From positions 1-22,028 of IMG/VR virus record IMGVR_UViG_3300046753_000083: a DNA stretch of 22,028 bases, one strand, 5' to 3'. Positions 8,407 through 15,434 of this stretch are shown here, one piece after another. The notes under the pieces are model-generated. The model saw only the letters and a program-made list of their open reading frames with translations, was not told the origin of the DNA and made no database searches. Within the stretch, counting starts at the first letter, position 1. The number at the start of each line of letters is the position of its first letter. The position numbers and the translations under genes are program-made. This stretch comes from a virus.

Positions 8407-8425
8407 AATACCCTTTTCAGGTATT
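8407..8425. other. short inverted repeat before the 848-residue protein gene
   Basis: AATACC and GGTATT form a 6 bp stem with a 7 nt loop. On the minus strand the AAGGG Shine-Dalgarno-like bases of the gene starting at 8403 lie within the hairpin, so it could modulate initiation. No U-run follows, so it is not a good terminator. Confidence 0.3.
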
Positions 8426-8429
8426 TAGT

Positions 8430-8663
8430 TCAGATGTAAGCGGCAGCAATCTTAGCGTTCTTAGAGACATCACCATCTTTAGCAAGTTTGAATGCTTTCT
8501 CAAGCAACTCATTTGCTGCTTCCTTATCTGTCTTACGCAACTGCTTATACTCACCCATCATGGTAATGTACTTCTTATCATCAGCACCTTCACCATCTTT
8601 GACAGTGTGAGCTTTCTTCTTCTCATCTTTCTTCTCAGAGAGGAAGTTGTTTAGATCTTTCAT
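8430..8663 (-). CDS. small charged helical protein with capsid-targeting-like N-terminus
   Basis: 77 residues, no recognised family. The N-terminus M-K-D-L-N-N-F-L-S-E followed by a run of Lys/Asp/Glu closely resembles T4 capsid-targeting peptides (short amphipathic segment ending L-x-E, the gp21 protease cleavage pattern). The remainder is one or two long helices rich in Lys, Ala and Glu, as in packaged internal proteins. A good Shine-Dalgarno (AGGAG, 5 nt spacing) precedes the ATG, and a strong sigma70-like promoter lies at 8686-8714. It is placed between the two large proteins that share an N-terminal module. Confidence 0.78.
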   Translation of the reverse strand: MKDLNNFLSEKKDEKKKAHTVKDGEGADDKKYITMMGEYKQLRKTDKEAANELLEKAFKLAKDGDVSKNAKIAAAYI

Positions 8664-8685
8664 GGATACTCCTAATTACATACTT

Positions 8686-8714
8686 ATTGTATCATAGTTA
8701 GTCATCAGGGTCAA
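8686..8714 (-). promoter_or_regulatory. sigma70-like promoter (TTGACC-N17-TACAAT, with TG extension)
   Basis: The -35 TTGACC (8709-8714) and -10 TACAAT (8686-8691) are separated by exactly 17 nt, each one base off consensus, with TGA directly before the -10. The -35 lies within the end of the kinase-like gene. It would drive the 77-residue gene and possibly the following genes early or middle in infection. Confidence 0.6.
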
Positions 8715-10923
8715 TACCCATTGCTTTACGAATCTTGCCTGATGCTCCTGTACCTATCTGTCCTTTACCTCTCATTCTATTGATAAGACTATCAACTCTA
8801 CTTCTATTGCCCATCAAACCACCAGGTGTAGGTTCTTCTCTTGCTGCATCTTCAGGATACTCTGTATCCCACAACCCATCATAGAGTTCAGCAAGTCTTT
8901 CTTTTACAAAATCACCATCTCCTAGGTTAGGAAATACACTTGTAATCTTCTCTAATTCTTCCCTATCCATTCTGATATTACCACCCATCACACTGGAGAG
9001 AACTGATAAAGCGTTGTCATATCCTTCTTCATCATCCATATCACCTTCAAAAGAATCCATTATTCTCTCTTCAAATGCTGATCTTCTCTCAGTGATTCTA
9101 TCCATAATCTCCTGAGGTAGGTTAGAACCTGAAACTTGATGAGCAAGTTGATAGTCATTACCTTCTTCAAAGTCTAGTCCACCCAATGCTTCCATAAGAG
9201 CAGAGGTAGGATTATCATCAGCAAGTCCTAAGTCAAGGATTGAAACCTCACCTGTCTCAGGATCCACCATGATGTTACCACCATGCATATCATTGTGAGA
9301 GAAACCTGCCTTATGGAGTTCACCTCTTGCTTCCCAGAAACTCTTCAATGCTTTCTCTTGGATGTCAGGAGTCAAATCATTCCATACACTTGCAAGTTGT
9401 TCACCACCAGCAACACTCATTGCGTACTTACCCCAAGCACCAGGGAATCTCTTATCCCATGTTTGTGCTGTCTTAGGATCAAAGTAGTTTCCATCTGCAC
9501 CCCTTCTCATGTTTGAGTTGTCACCAGGATTATTATAAGCAGCAGATTGATTGATGAAAGGTCCATCAAATCTTGCATTGATAAGAGTAGGAAAGTGAGG
9601 ATTATCTTTCATTGCATACAGAGCTGCAAGTTCACCAGGTCCAATGTTTCCTGTCTTCACACCCACACCATCATCACCTAATGTGAATGAACCAAAAGCA
9701 CCTGAGGCAAGTGGACTTCTATCATCATACTGATCCAAATCAAAATCTGCATCCTGTACCAGTTCTCTTGCTGATGCATTGAGTCCTAATACATTCTCTT
9801 CATCAGTATCTTGAACCTTAGGAGTTCCTCCACCTAACCAACTTGGTGGTTCTGGTGAATCATCATCATAAGGGTACGAATCGTATCTAGAATCTTGATT
9901 TATCTTTCCATCAGAATCACGGTATTCATTGCTGCCAGTTCCACCTGCTAAATCCTGATCCTTCATCCATTTCAGACCTCTCTGATAGGCACCAGGACTT
10001 TGTGTATCCTTCTTTCTTCTAGCATTGAGTGCTCTAATAATTTGCCTGTCAAGAGGAAATTCTGGTTCAATACCTTTGTCAAATAAATCATCTGCTATCT
10101 TCTTAGCAGGTGCCTTTCTTTGTTTATCTTTATTATTTTTATTTAATCTTTTTGCTCTATCTGCTTTTTGTTGTGTGTTTAGAGGTACAAAATCACTACC
10201 AAGTCCTTGATCATCTTCAGTTGATGAAGATGAAGTAGGTGGTGTAACACCAGCATTGTTAGCAACTCTCTTAAGATAACTTTTCAGCCATGCTGAACCT
10301 CTACCTTGTGCAAACATTACATCATTTTTTGTTTCAGTACCTGGATTAGAGTTGTTGCCGTCAGCAAAATCTCTCACATTCTTAATGTGTTGCTTTCTAT
10401 CTCTATTGAACTCTGCTTCACTAATCCACTGCCGCATCTCACCCAGTTCCATGGCATTATCGCCATCTGGACCTGCTGTCCATCTTGCTGAGTTAGTTTT
10501 ACCAACAAACATGTCTTGAGGTAGTTCCTCAGTTGGCTGTCCATCAACACAAGTATCGCCATCAGGACCTGCTTCCCAACCTTTCTTCTCAGTAGGTCTT
10601 TGTGCTTGTCCCATTGCAGGTCCAATGTTCTCACCAGAACCTACAGGTGGCGCTACTGGTGCGCCAGCAGCTGCACCACCTGGTACTGCCATCTGTCCAC
10701 CAGCACCTGATTTAGTAGGTCCTTCATCTTCTCCATCACCCTTATACAACTCAGATTCAACATCACCTTCTACAGGCACCAGTTGATCGTTTACAGTCTT
10801 ATATTTTGCTTCACCAGTCTGTGGATCTGCCCAGTATCCAAACCCTTTATACTGTAAGCCCATTGCTACAGCATCTCTATGAGCCTTCTCTCCTTTACGT
10901 TCTAGAAACTGTTGTAGTCTCAT
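8698..10923 (-). CDS. large protein with protein-kinase-like domain
   Basis: 741 residues. Residues 400-590 carry a full kinase-like motif order: Gly-rich loop L-A-S-G-A-F-G-S-F-T-L (405-415), V-K-T-G with Lys423, a helix C candidate Glu431, catalytic loop H-N-D-M-H-G-G-N (543-550) and metal-binding D-L-G (564-566) in place of DFG. HxDxHxxN with DLG is closer to RIO/ABC1/LPS-kinase-like families than to classic Ser/Thr kinases. It could phosphorylate host or virion proteins, or another substrate. N-terminal residues 18-50 share a module with the 848-residue protein, and W-x-A-G-P-D-G-D occurs twice (116-123, 148-155). Residues 60-110 and 225-275 are low complexity. M-R-L-Q-Q-F-L-E is a capsid-targeting-like start. 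The start overlaps the upstream stop (ATGA). Confidence 0.85.
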   Translation of the reverse strand: MRLQQFLERKGEKAHRDAVAMGLQYKGFGYWADPQTGEAKYKTVNDQLVPVEGDVESELYKGDGEDEGPTKSGAGGQMAVPGGAAAGAPVAPPVGSGENIGPAMGQAQRPTEKKGWEAGPDGDTCVDGQPTEELPQDMFVGKTNSARWTAGPDGDNAMELGEMRQWISEAEFNRDRKQHIKNVRDFADGNNSNPGTETKNDVMFAQGRGSAWLKSYLKRVANNAGVTPPTSSSSTEDDQGLGSDFVPLNTQQKADRAKRLNKNNKDKQRKAPAKKIADDLFDKGIEPEFPLDRQIIRALNARRKKDTQSPGAYQRGLKWMKDQDLAGGTGSNEYRDSDGKINQDSRYDSYPYDDDSPEPPSWLGGGTPKVQDTDEENVLGLNASARELVQDADFDLDQYDDRSPLASGAFGSFTLGDDGVGVKTGNIGPGELAALYAMKDNPHFPTLINARFDGPFINQSAAYNNPGDNSNMRRGADGNYFDPKTAQTWDKRFPGAWGKYAMSVAGGEQLASVWNDLTPDIQEKALKSFWEARGELHKAGFSHNDMHGGNIMVDPETGEVSILDLGLADDNPTSALMEALGGLDFEEGNDYQLAHQVSGSNLPQEIMDRITERRSAFEERIMDSFEGDMDDEEGYDNALSVLSSVMGGNIRMDREELEKITSVFPNLGDGDFVKERLAELYDGLWDTEYPEDAAREEPTPGGLMGNRSRVDSLINRMRGKGQIGTGASGKIRKAMGIDPDD

Positions 10924-11186
10924 TCGCCATCACCAGAATCGTTATTACCTTGCTCCTCATAAGCATAAGGTGCACCATTCTGTCCATGTGAACCTAACAC
11001 ATTATAACCAGGTCCATTATCAGGCTTTCTGTCTTTACTATTATGTGCACCTACATCATCCTTAGCGGATTTAGGGACGCACATCATTTGTTTCTTATCC
11101 CACCTGTAACCATTTGGGCAGGAGGGTTTATCATTCACTGTGAAAGGTGACTCTACAAGAGACTCTAACCACTCGCTATAGTTCAT
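10920..11186 (-). CDS. small Cys-pair protein, hypothetical, possible packaged protein
   Basis: 88 residues, unknown function. It begins M-N-Y-S-E-W-L-E-S-L-V-E-S, an amphipathic leader with L-V-E fitting the T4-type prohead protease site. It then has a motif C-P-N-G-Y-R-W-D ... C-V-P-K (Cys23, Cys36) that might form a disulfide or small metal knuckle. The tail is polar, Gly/Asn-rich and probably disordered. The stop overlaps the kinase-like gene start by 4 nt (ATGA), so the two are translationally coupled. A late promoter motif lies 18 nt upstream of the ATG. Confidence 0.78.
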   Translation of the reverse strand: MNYSEWLESLVESPFTVNDKPSCPNGYRWDKKQMMCVPKSAKDDVGAHNSKDRKPDNGPGYNVLGSHGQNGAPYAYEEQGNNDSGDGE

Positions 11187-11204
11187 CTAACTGACGCTTT
11201 CTTT

Positions 11205-11212
11205 TATTTATT
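11205..11212 (-). promoter_or_regulatory. T4-type late promoter motif AATAAATA
   Basis: Minus-strand AATAAATA lies 18 nt upstream of the ATG at 11186 and matches NATAAATA. It overlaps the TAA stop of the upstream gene. It would place the Cys-pair protein and the kinase-like gene in a late transcript. Confidence 0.55.
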
Positions 11213-12404
11213 ACCAAGTTTTAGGTACAGTAAAATTCAAACGTGAGAACTCTAGTCTATCAATGAGTTTTACTGCTGACTTACCTGAAATTGCAACGAA
11301 TCCTTCGGGGGTGGTGACTTCATAATCACCAGAGGATGTAGCAACAAAGAGATTGAGTCTTGAAATCTTCTTCATCTTATCTACAAGAATGTTCTTTGCA
11401 ACTGCCAGATTCATGTAGGTTGCAATCAACATCTTGAATTGATTTTGCATCTTCTGATAGTTGTCAAGATGTTCAAGTAACTCTGCCATCTTCCTATCTT
11501 GAGACTTCTGAGTCTTTAACTTGTCAATCTGTTTCTTATACTCTTTCTCAAGATGTTTGGAGAAATCTGTGTATGCTTTCTCAACTGATGGTATTGACTG
11601 TCCTGCCTTCACATAGTTGTTGAAGAACTTCTTGAACTCAGTATCAATCTGTAACGTCCTCTTACCAGATTGAATAAAGTCAAGTACTCCTTTTGTTTGC
11701 TTTGCTGAACCTTCTGCCTTGTTCACTGCTGCATTGTATTTCTGAAGTTCACCTGAAGTAAAACTTGCTGCATTACCAATGTTCTTGAACTCTGCTTTCT
11801 GGATCCATACACCATTACTTGCTTTGAAATCACTATCTTTCACATTGAAACTTGATGTCATTGTAGGTAATGAATCACCATTGTATTTGGTGTGAAATAC
11901 AATACCAAGTTGAGCAGCAGAAATCTCTCTCTCCATCTTGCTTCCTACCTTTGCTGCGTAGGTGATGGTGTTAGGGCGGAAGGTTGTGTACCTCTCACCC
12001 TGAATTGTCTCTGTCTTCTTATCATCAGTGAACATCAAGTCACCTTGTAGAACTCCTTTGATTCCACACTCTTTGAGTAGATTATAAGAAGCAATCAACT
12101 TCTGTGCAAGAGCTCCACTGTATAGCTTATTAACATCTTCTACTGATTTACAAATCTTAGGATCGTTCTTATTGAATACTGACTTAGTACCAACAAAGAA
12201 TTTCCCATCTGCTGGATCAATACCACACACAACTGCGGGTGCACCATCCCACTTGGTGGTGACAGAGACACCAGCACCAGTATCTCCTGAGAGCATCTTA
12301 CCCATCTCTCTCAAGATGCTGATTGCTTGTTGAGCACCAGCAGTTCCCTTATTGATGATCTCATCCTCAATATGTTCGAGATGTGTGTTCTTACCAGCAG
12401 CCAT
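11211..12404 (-). CDS. KxDG-motif nucleotidyltransferase (ATP-dependent ligase-like) protein
   Basis: 397 residues. T-T-K-W-D-G-A-P-A holds the covalent nucleotidyltransferase motif I (Lys51-W-D-Gly54). Q-G-D-L-M-F (120-125) fits motif III, L-G-I-V-F (166-170) motif IIIa, E-G-F-V-A (367-371) motif IV and V-K-L-I-D (378-382) motif V. This is the order of DNA/RNA ligases and capping enzymes. A 185-residue insertion with a Lys-rich coiled-coil (about 275-325) separates IIIa from IV, so this is not a standard ligase. Proteins with a K-W-D-G-A-P-A core recur in T4-like cyanophages, usually as uncharacterised proteins. The ATG has a Shine-Dalgarno (GGGAG, 5 nt spacing). The ligation substrate is unknown. 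Confidence 0.8.
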   Translation of the reverse strand: MAAGKNTHLEHIEDEIINKGTAGAQQAISILREMGKMLSGDTGAGVSVTTKWDGAPAVVCGIDPADGKFFVGTKSVFNKNDPKICKSVEDVNKLYSGALAQKLIASYNLLKECGIKGVLQGDLMFTDDKKTETIQGERYTTFRPNTITYAAKVGSKMEREISAAQLGIVFHTKYNGDSLPTMTSSFNVKDSDFKASNGVWIQKAEFKNIGNAASFTSGELQKYNAAVNKAEGSAKQTKGVLDFIQSGKRTLQIDTEFKKFFNNYVKAGQSIPSVEKAYTDFSKHLEKEYKKQIDKLKTQKSQDRKMAELLEHLDNYQKMQNQFKMLIATYMNLAVAKNILVDKMKKISRLNLFVATSSGDYEVTTPEGFVAISGKSAVKLIDRLEFSRLNFTVPKTW

Positions 12405-12424
12405 GGGATCTCCCTTTCTTACCT

Positions 12425-12437
12425 AGTTATTATAACT
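12425..12437. promoter_or_regulatory. palindrome AGTTATAATAACT containing a -10-like TATAAT
   Basis: A perfect 13 nt palindrome (6+1+6) overlaps the stop of the 71-residue gene and contains TATAAT, oriented toward the ligase-like gene (minus strand, 12429-12434). No good -35 is seen. It could be a weak promoter or operator-like site. Confidence 0.3.
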
Positions 12438-12645
12438 CAACTACCTTGCTCTCTTTAGGGTATGATGCATAACTTAACTGAAACCCATTCAGGTGTTCAC
12501 GTGCCCAGAAGATGACTGCACTCTTATCTAAACCAGAGCAGAGTCCTTTACCATCACAGGTGGTTGCTGCCCATGTACCCCAACGTGTTAGAAACACGTT
12601 GAAGTCACCATTGTCATAAACTTCAAAGTCTGTTGGTAATTCCAT
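12430..12645 (-). CDS. small hypothetical protein
   Basis: 71 residues, not recognised. It is rich in aromatics, with an N-terminal beta-prone stretch (E-V-Y-D-N-G-D-F-N-V-F-L-T-R-W-G) and two cysteines (T-C-D-G-K-G-L-C) five residues apart. The central D-K-S-A-V-I-F-W-A-R-E-H-L looks like a single amphipathic helix. It overlaps the glutaredoxin-like gene end by 23 nt and lacks a clear Shine-Dalgarno, so its translation is probably coupled. It sits at the end of the replication and nucleotide-metabolism run. Confidence 0.72.
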   Translation of the reverse strand: MELPTDFEVYDNGDFNVFLTRWGTWAATTCDGKGLCSGLDKSAVIFWAREHLNGFQLSYASYPKESKVVEL

Positions 12646-12868
12646 TATGATTAAAGTATTGTAATGTTTCTTTTAGTGAACCAATGTGTTTGACTCCAAC
12701 TGCAATCTGAGGAAATGTTGCCTCCTCACCAAACTCATTTCTGAATTGCGATTCAGTGAAGTCTCTTCCTAGAACATACTCAACAAACTTATGTTCTAGG
12801 CTCTGCATCAAACTTACGGCACGATCACATTCTTGTGTACGATCTGAGTAAATGATTGCAAGACTCAT
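12623..12868 (-). CDS. glutaredoxin-like thioredoxin-fold protein lacking the CxxC nucleophile
   Basis: 81 residues, the length of phage glutaredoxins. The thioredoxin-fold cis-Pro motif T-F-P-Q-I is at 51-55, followed by H-I-G-S-L, as in glutaredoxin G-G segments. The active-site position, after Y-S at 7-8, reads T-Q-E-C (11-14) where C-P-Y-C is expected. The N-terminal nucleophilic cysteine is replaced by Thr and only the resolving-position Cys14 remains. Cyanophages commonly encode glutaredoxins that reduce ribonucleotide reductase or other partners. With this change, ordinary disulfide reduction is doubtful and a binding role is possible. The gene overlaps mazG by 4 nt (ATGA). Confidence 0.75.
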   Translation of the reverse strand: MSLAIIYSDRTQECDRAVSLMQSLEHKFVEYVLGRDFTESQFRNEFGEEATFPQIAVGVKHIGSLKETLQYFNHNGITNRL

Positions 12869-13275
12869 AGATCGTTAACCTCTCTATTCTCACTGTAGTA
12901 TGCATCAAACTCACCACCAGGATAACGCTTCTTCAGTTTCTCAATGTTCATATTGATAACCTCTTCCATGTCTGAATCAAGAGCAATGAGACACTGCATC
13001 ACGTACCAAAGAACATCGCCGAGTTCACGCTTCAGGTGATAGATGGTTTCATCATCCCACTTCTTACCTTGGAAGATAAGCTTCTTGACGATCTCCATCA
13101 CTTCACCACCTTCTGCATTGATACCAACGGCACCAGTCAGAAGACGTTCAATGTTAGCGCCCTTCTCATCAAGAGCCACCACTCTGTCACTAAAAGCGAC
13201 GAAATCACGAGATTCGTCAGAAGTAACAGCATTAACAAATTTTGAGTACTTTTCAAAATCAATACGTTTTGTCAT
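12865..13275 (-). CDS. mazG: MazG-like nucleotide pyrophosphohydrolase
   Basis: 136 residues, single MazG-type domain. E-G-G-E-V-M-E (55-61) and R-E-L-G-D-V-L (83-89; Glu84, Asp87) give the paired acidic helices (ExxE...ExxD) that bind Mg2+ in the all-alpha NTP pyrophosphohydrolases. W-Y after the second motif is also typical. Family members hydrolyse NTPs or dNTPs to monophosphate; cyanophage MazG was proposed to act on (p)ppGpp, though reported enzyme work favours dNTPs. The gene is in the replication region and overlaps both neighbours by 4 nt (ATGA), so it is co-translated. Motif spacing and length support a functional enzyme. Confidence 0.9.
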   Translation of the reverse strand: MTKRIDFEKYSKFVNAVTSDESRDFVAFSDRVVALDEKGANIERLLTGAVGINAEGGEVMEIVKKLIFQGKKWDDETIYHLKRELGDVLWYVMQCLIALDSDMEEVINMNIEKLKKRYPGGEFDAYYSENREVNDL

Positions 13276-13574
13276 AAGTCTAGAGTTTCTAATTCAGATT
13301 GCGGAAGTTGCTTAGCACCTTCATTTAGCGAGTTTTCTATACCCAGATTCTGGGCAGTAATGTTAACAGTTTTGGGGACTTCAGGAGGATAAACCTTTTC
13401 AACAATAGCATCAGGATACATCTCCTTCAGTCTAACTGCATCGCGGTATTGTCCACAACATCTTGTTCCTCCATCAGGAAGATACATCATATAATAGTGT
13501 GGAGCTTCCTGTTGGACAAGACTAGAAGCTGAAGTCTGCAAAGTTTTTAGATTTGAATTTTGGTTCATTGTCAT
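13272..13574 (-). CDS. hypothetical protein with C-C motif, overlapping the gp41 3' end
   Basis: About 100 residues, not recognised. The conserved-looking core (Y-M-M-Y-L-P-D-G-G-T-R-C-C-G-Q-Y, then D-A-V-R-L-K-E-M-Y-P-D-A) resembles small cyanophage proteins found beside gp41. The tail is acidic. The start is uncertain. ATGs at 13574 and 13568 overlap the helicase gene by about 50 nt and lie at a sigma70-like -10, while ATGs at 13490/13487 would start the core directly and lie downstream of that promoter. None has a good Shine-Dalgarno. The stop overlaps mazG (ATGA). Confidence 0.7.
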   Translation of the reverse strand: MTMNQNSNLKTLQTSASSLVQQEAPHYYMMYLPDGGTRCCGQYRDAVRLKEMYPDAIVEKVYPPEVPKTVNITAQNLGIENSLNEGAKQLPQSELETLDL

Positions 13575-14907
13575 TATACTTGAATTCAGGTTCTTTTTCA
13601 AGGATGTCATCTTGAGCTGATTGCTCAACGTCAAAGAGTCTCATCTTAGCTCTATCAATACCAACCACAAACTTACGGTGGGTATTGGCATCATTGTAAC
13701 GATTCTTCAGTTGCTTCACCATAATCTGTCCCATGGATTCTAATTCATCATTAGAGATGAGAGCAAACATCAAGTCAGCAGTTGCTGGAAGTCCAAATGA
13801 TTCACTGGTATCAGTCAATTCAACATCAGAGGATGAGAAACCTGAACGAGTGGTTTGTGTGGCTGAGACTATTGGAACTTGGTATTGAACAGCAAGTCCT
13901 CTAAGTTCTTCGGCAATACTCTTGACAACAGTATAGCTATTGACGTTGGAACCAGCACGATAGCGACTAGAGTTACATATGTTGAGATAATCAATGAATA
14001 TGATATCAGGGGTGAAATTTTGCTTAAGTTGCAATTCTTTGATGAGTGCATCAAAATGTCCTGAGTGAGCTGAGGCAGTTGGATACTCTTTGATGAAGAG
14101 TTTGCCCTGTGTTTTTGCCTGTATCTTACTTATCTTCGTCTCAAACATGGGACGAGGAATCTCTACAATGTCTTGGATGTTGGTGTTGAGGAGGTTTGCA
14201 TCAATTCTCTCAGCAATTCTTTCCTCTGCCATCTCAAGAGTGATGTAGAGAACGTTCTTCCCCTGCAAGAGGCAGGAGCTAGCGAACGAGCACATGAATA
14301 GAGATTTTCCGACGCCAGTACCAGCAAGTGCGATGTTGAGAGTTTTATTAGGGATGCCACCTTTTGTAACTTTGTCAAAGTATTCTAGTCCAAATGAAAT
14401 TCTTTCCTCCTTAGCGTGATAGAAATCGTATCTATCATCATAGTCGTTTAGATAATCATGTCCAACATGAGAATCAAAGGAGACAGCTAGAGCTTCTGAT
14501 AGTAGTTGAGGAATTGCACCACGATCTGATTCACCCTTGCCATCATGAATAGAGATGGACTCTAGAAGAGCCAGGTAAACTGCTCTCTCCTTACACCACT
14601 TCTCAGTCTCATTGATTAGAAAATCCACCTCCTTAGGCGGTTCCTCATTCCAGAGTTCGATGCAGGTGTTTCCAATTTCTTTGAACTCGTCATCGGTGAG
14701 ACCGTCAAGAGCTTCGATTCTGATGGCGAACTCCTGCTTTGATGGGCAGGTGTTGTATTGTTGAAAGTGTGAATCACTGAGCTCAAATAAAGTACGTCCG
14801 ATGGACGTCGTATAATATGATTCCTTAATGTATGGAAGTACTTTTCTGGCGTAAGTCTCATTCTGTGTTAATCCTCTAAGGATAGATAATTCAATTGCTG
14901 ATAGCAT
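13522..14907 (-). CDS. 41: replicative DNA helicase, gp41/DnaB type
   Basis: A 461-residue hexameric 5'-3' helicase of the replication fork. Walker A A-G-T-G-V-G-K-S is at 195-202 and Walker B I-I-F-I-D-Y-L-N at 302-309. I-T-L-E-M-A-E-E (222-229) and the region ending in S-A-T-Q-T-T-R match the DnaB-type RecA-fold motifs. The N-terminal 150 residues form the usual helical primase/collar-contacting domain. The acidic, Lys-rich tail after 430 is typical for gp41. The start overlaps the upstream oxygenase stop by one base (TAATG). It belongs with gp43 and uvsX in the same operon. Identification is secure. Confidence 0.96.
   Translation of the reverse strand: MLSAIELSILRGLTQNETYARKVLPYIKESYYTTSIGRTLFELSDSHFQQYNTCPSKQEFAIRIEALDGLTDDEFKEIGNTCIELWNEEPPKEVDFLINETEKWCKERAVYLALLESISIHDGKGESDRGAIPQLLSEALAVSFDSHVGHDYLNDYDDRYDFYHAKEERISFGLEYFDKVTKGGIPNKTLNIALAGTGVGKSLFMCSFASSCLLQGKNVLYITLEMAEERIAERIDANLLNTNIQDIVEIPRPMFETKISKIQAKTQGKLFIKEYPTASAHSGHFDALIKELQLKQNFTPDIIFIDYLNICNSSRYRAGSNVNSYTVVKSIAEELRGLAVQYQVPIVSATQTTRSGFSSSDVELTDTSESFGLPATADLMFALISNDELESMGQIMVKQLKNRYNDANTHRKFVVGIDRAKMRLFDVEQSAQDDILEKEPEFKYNDNEPKFKSKNFADFSF
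13573..13601 (-). promoter_or_regulatory. sigma70-like promoter inside the gp41 3' end (TTGAAA-N17-TATAAT)
   Basis: The -35 TTGAAA (13596-13601) and perfect -10 TATAAT (13573-13578) are spaced 17 nt apart, inside gp41 coding sequence. It points to the hypothetical protein, mazG, the glutaredoxin-like gene and onward. If used, the first downstream ORF must start below about 13566. Confidence 0.55.
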
Positions 14908-15434
14908 TAAGAGTAGTGAAGGTATGAAGACATAATGTATTTGGTGCCTTTAACTACAGGTAAACCTGCATGAGGGAACATCCACATGGGTGGGAATACT
15001 AGTATATCACCTTTCCTTGGTTTTATAAAGACGTCATCAAACTTTGTACCACCGCCTGTGAAATCATCATTGAGATAGAACAGGAATGATAATTGACGTC
15101 TTGCTGATTGATAGTTTCCAACATCAACATGTGTCTCAAAACACTCACCCTTCTCTCTGTATCTTTTGATTCTAAACTCCTCCAGAGCATGCAAACCAAG
15201 ATACTTAGCGTACTCTGGGTTGTCATCTTTGTAGAGTTCTAATGCTCTCTTGAGGTAATTGATGCAGAGAGGAACAATCTCTGGATGGTGTTCATTGATG
15301 TTGAGTTCAGTGAACCACTTGTATTCATCTTCTCTCTTAACATGAAAAGAGGATGAGTCCTCAAACAAAGCTGTGATGGAATCACAGAATGCTTCAGGAC
15401 ACACCCTATAAGTTTTTATTAGATTAGTTTGCAT
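14907..15434 (-). CDS. 2-oxoglutarate/Fe(II)-dependent oxygenase (prolyl-4-hydroxylase-like)
   Basis: 175 residues from the ATG at 15434. The iron triad is visible: His102 and Asp104 in T-H-V-D-V-G, and His155 in F-P-H-A-G-L-P-V. Lys165 in G-T-K-Y-I follows by ten residues as the 2-oxoglutarate anchor. L-S-F-L-F-Y-L-N-D-D and G-G-G-T-K-F are typical double-stranded beta-helix segments of P4H-like enzymes. These hydroxylate protein or nucleic-acid substrates; in T4-like cyanophages they sit near replication genes with unknown targets. A TTG at 15446 is an alternative, less likely, start. The ATG overlaps the end of a roughly 29-codon ORF. Confidence 0.92.
   Translation of the reverse strand: MQTNLIKTYRVCPEAFCDSITALFEDSSSFHVKREDEYKWFTELNINEHHPEIVPLCINYLKRALELYKDDNPEYAKYLGLHALEEFRIKRYREKGECFETHVDVGNYQSARRQLSFLFYLNDDFTGGGTKFDDVFIKPRKGDILVFPPMWMFPHAGLPVVKGTKYIMSSYLHYS

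Noticed and set aside
8418-8428. ACTAAATA as a late promoter before the 848-residue protein gene
   Set aside because: It deviates from NATAAATA at a core position and overlaps an inverted repeat; too weak to list as a promoter.
13043-13315. Plus-strand 90-codon frame antisense to mazG
   Set aside because: The mazG frame has clear family motifs; the antisense frame is Ser/Thr-rich and has no features of its own.
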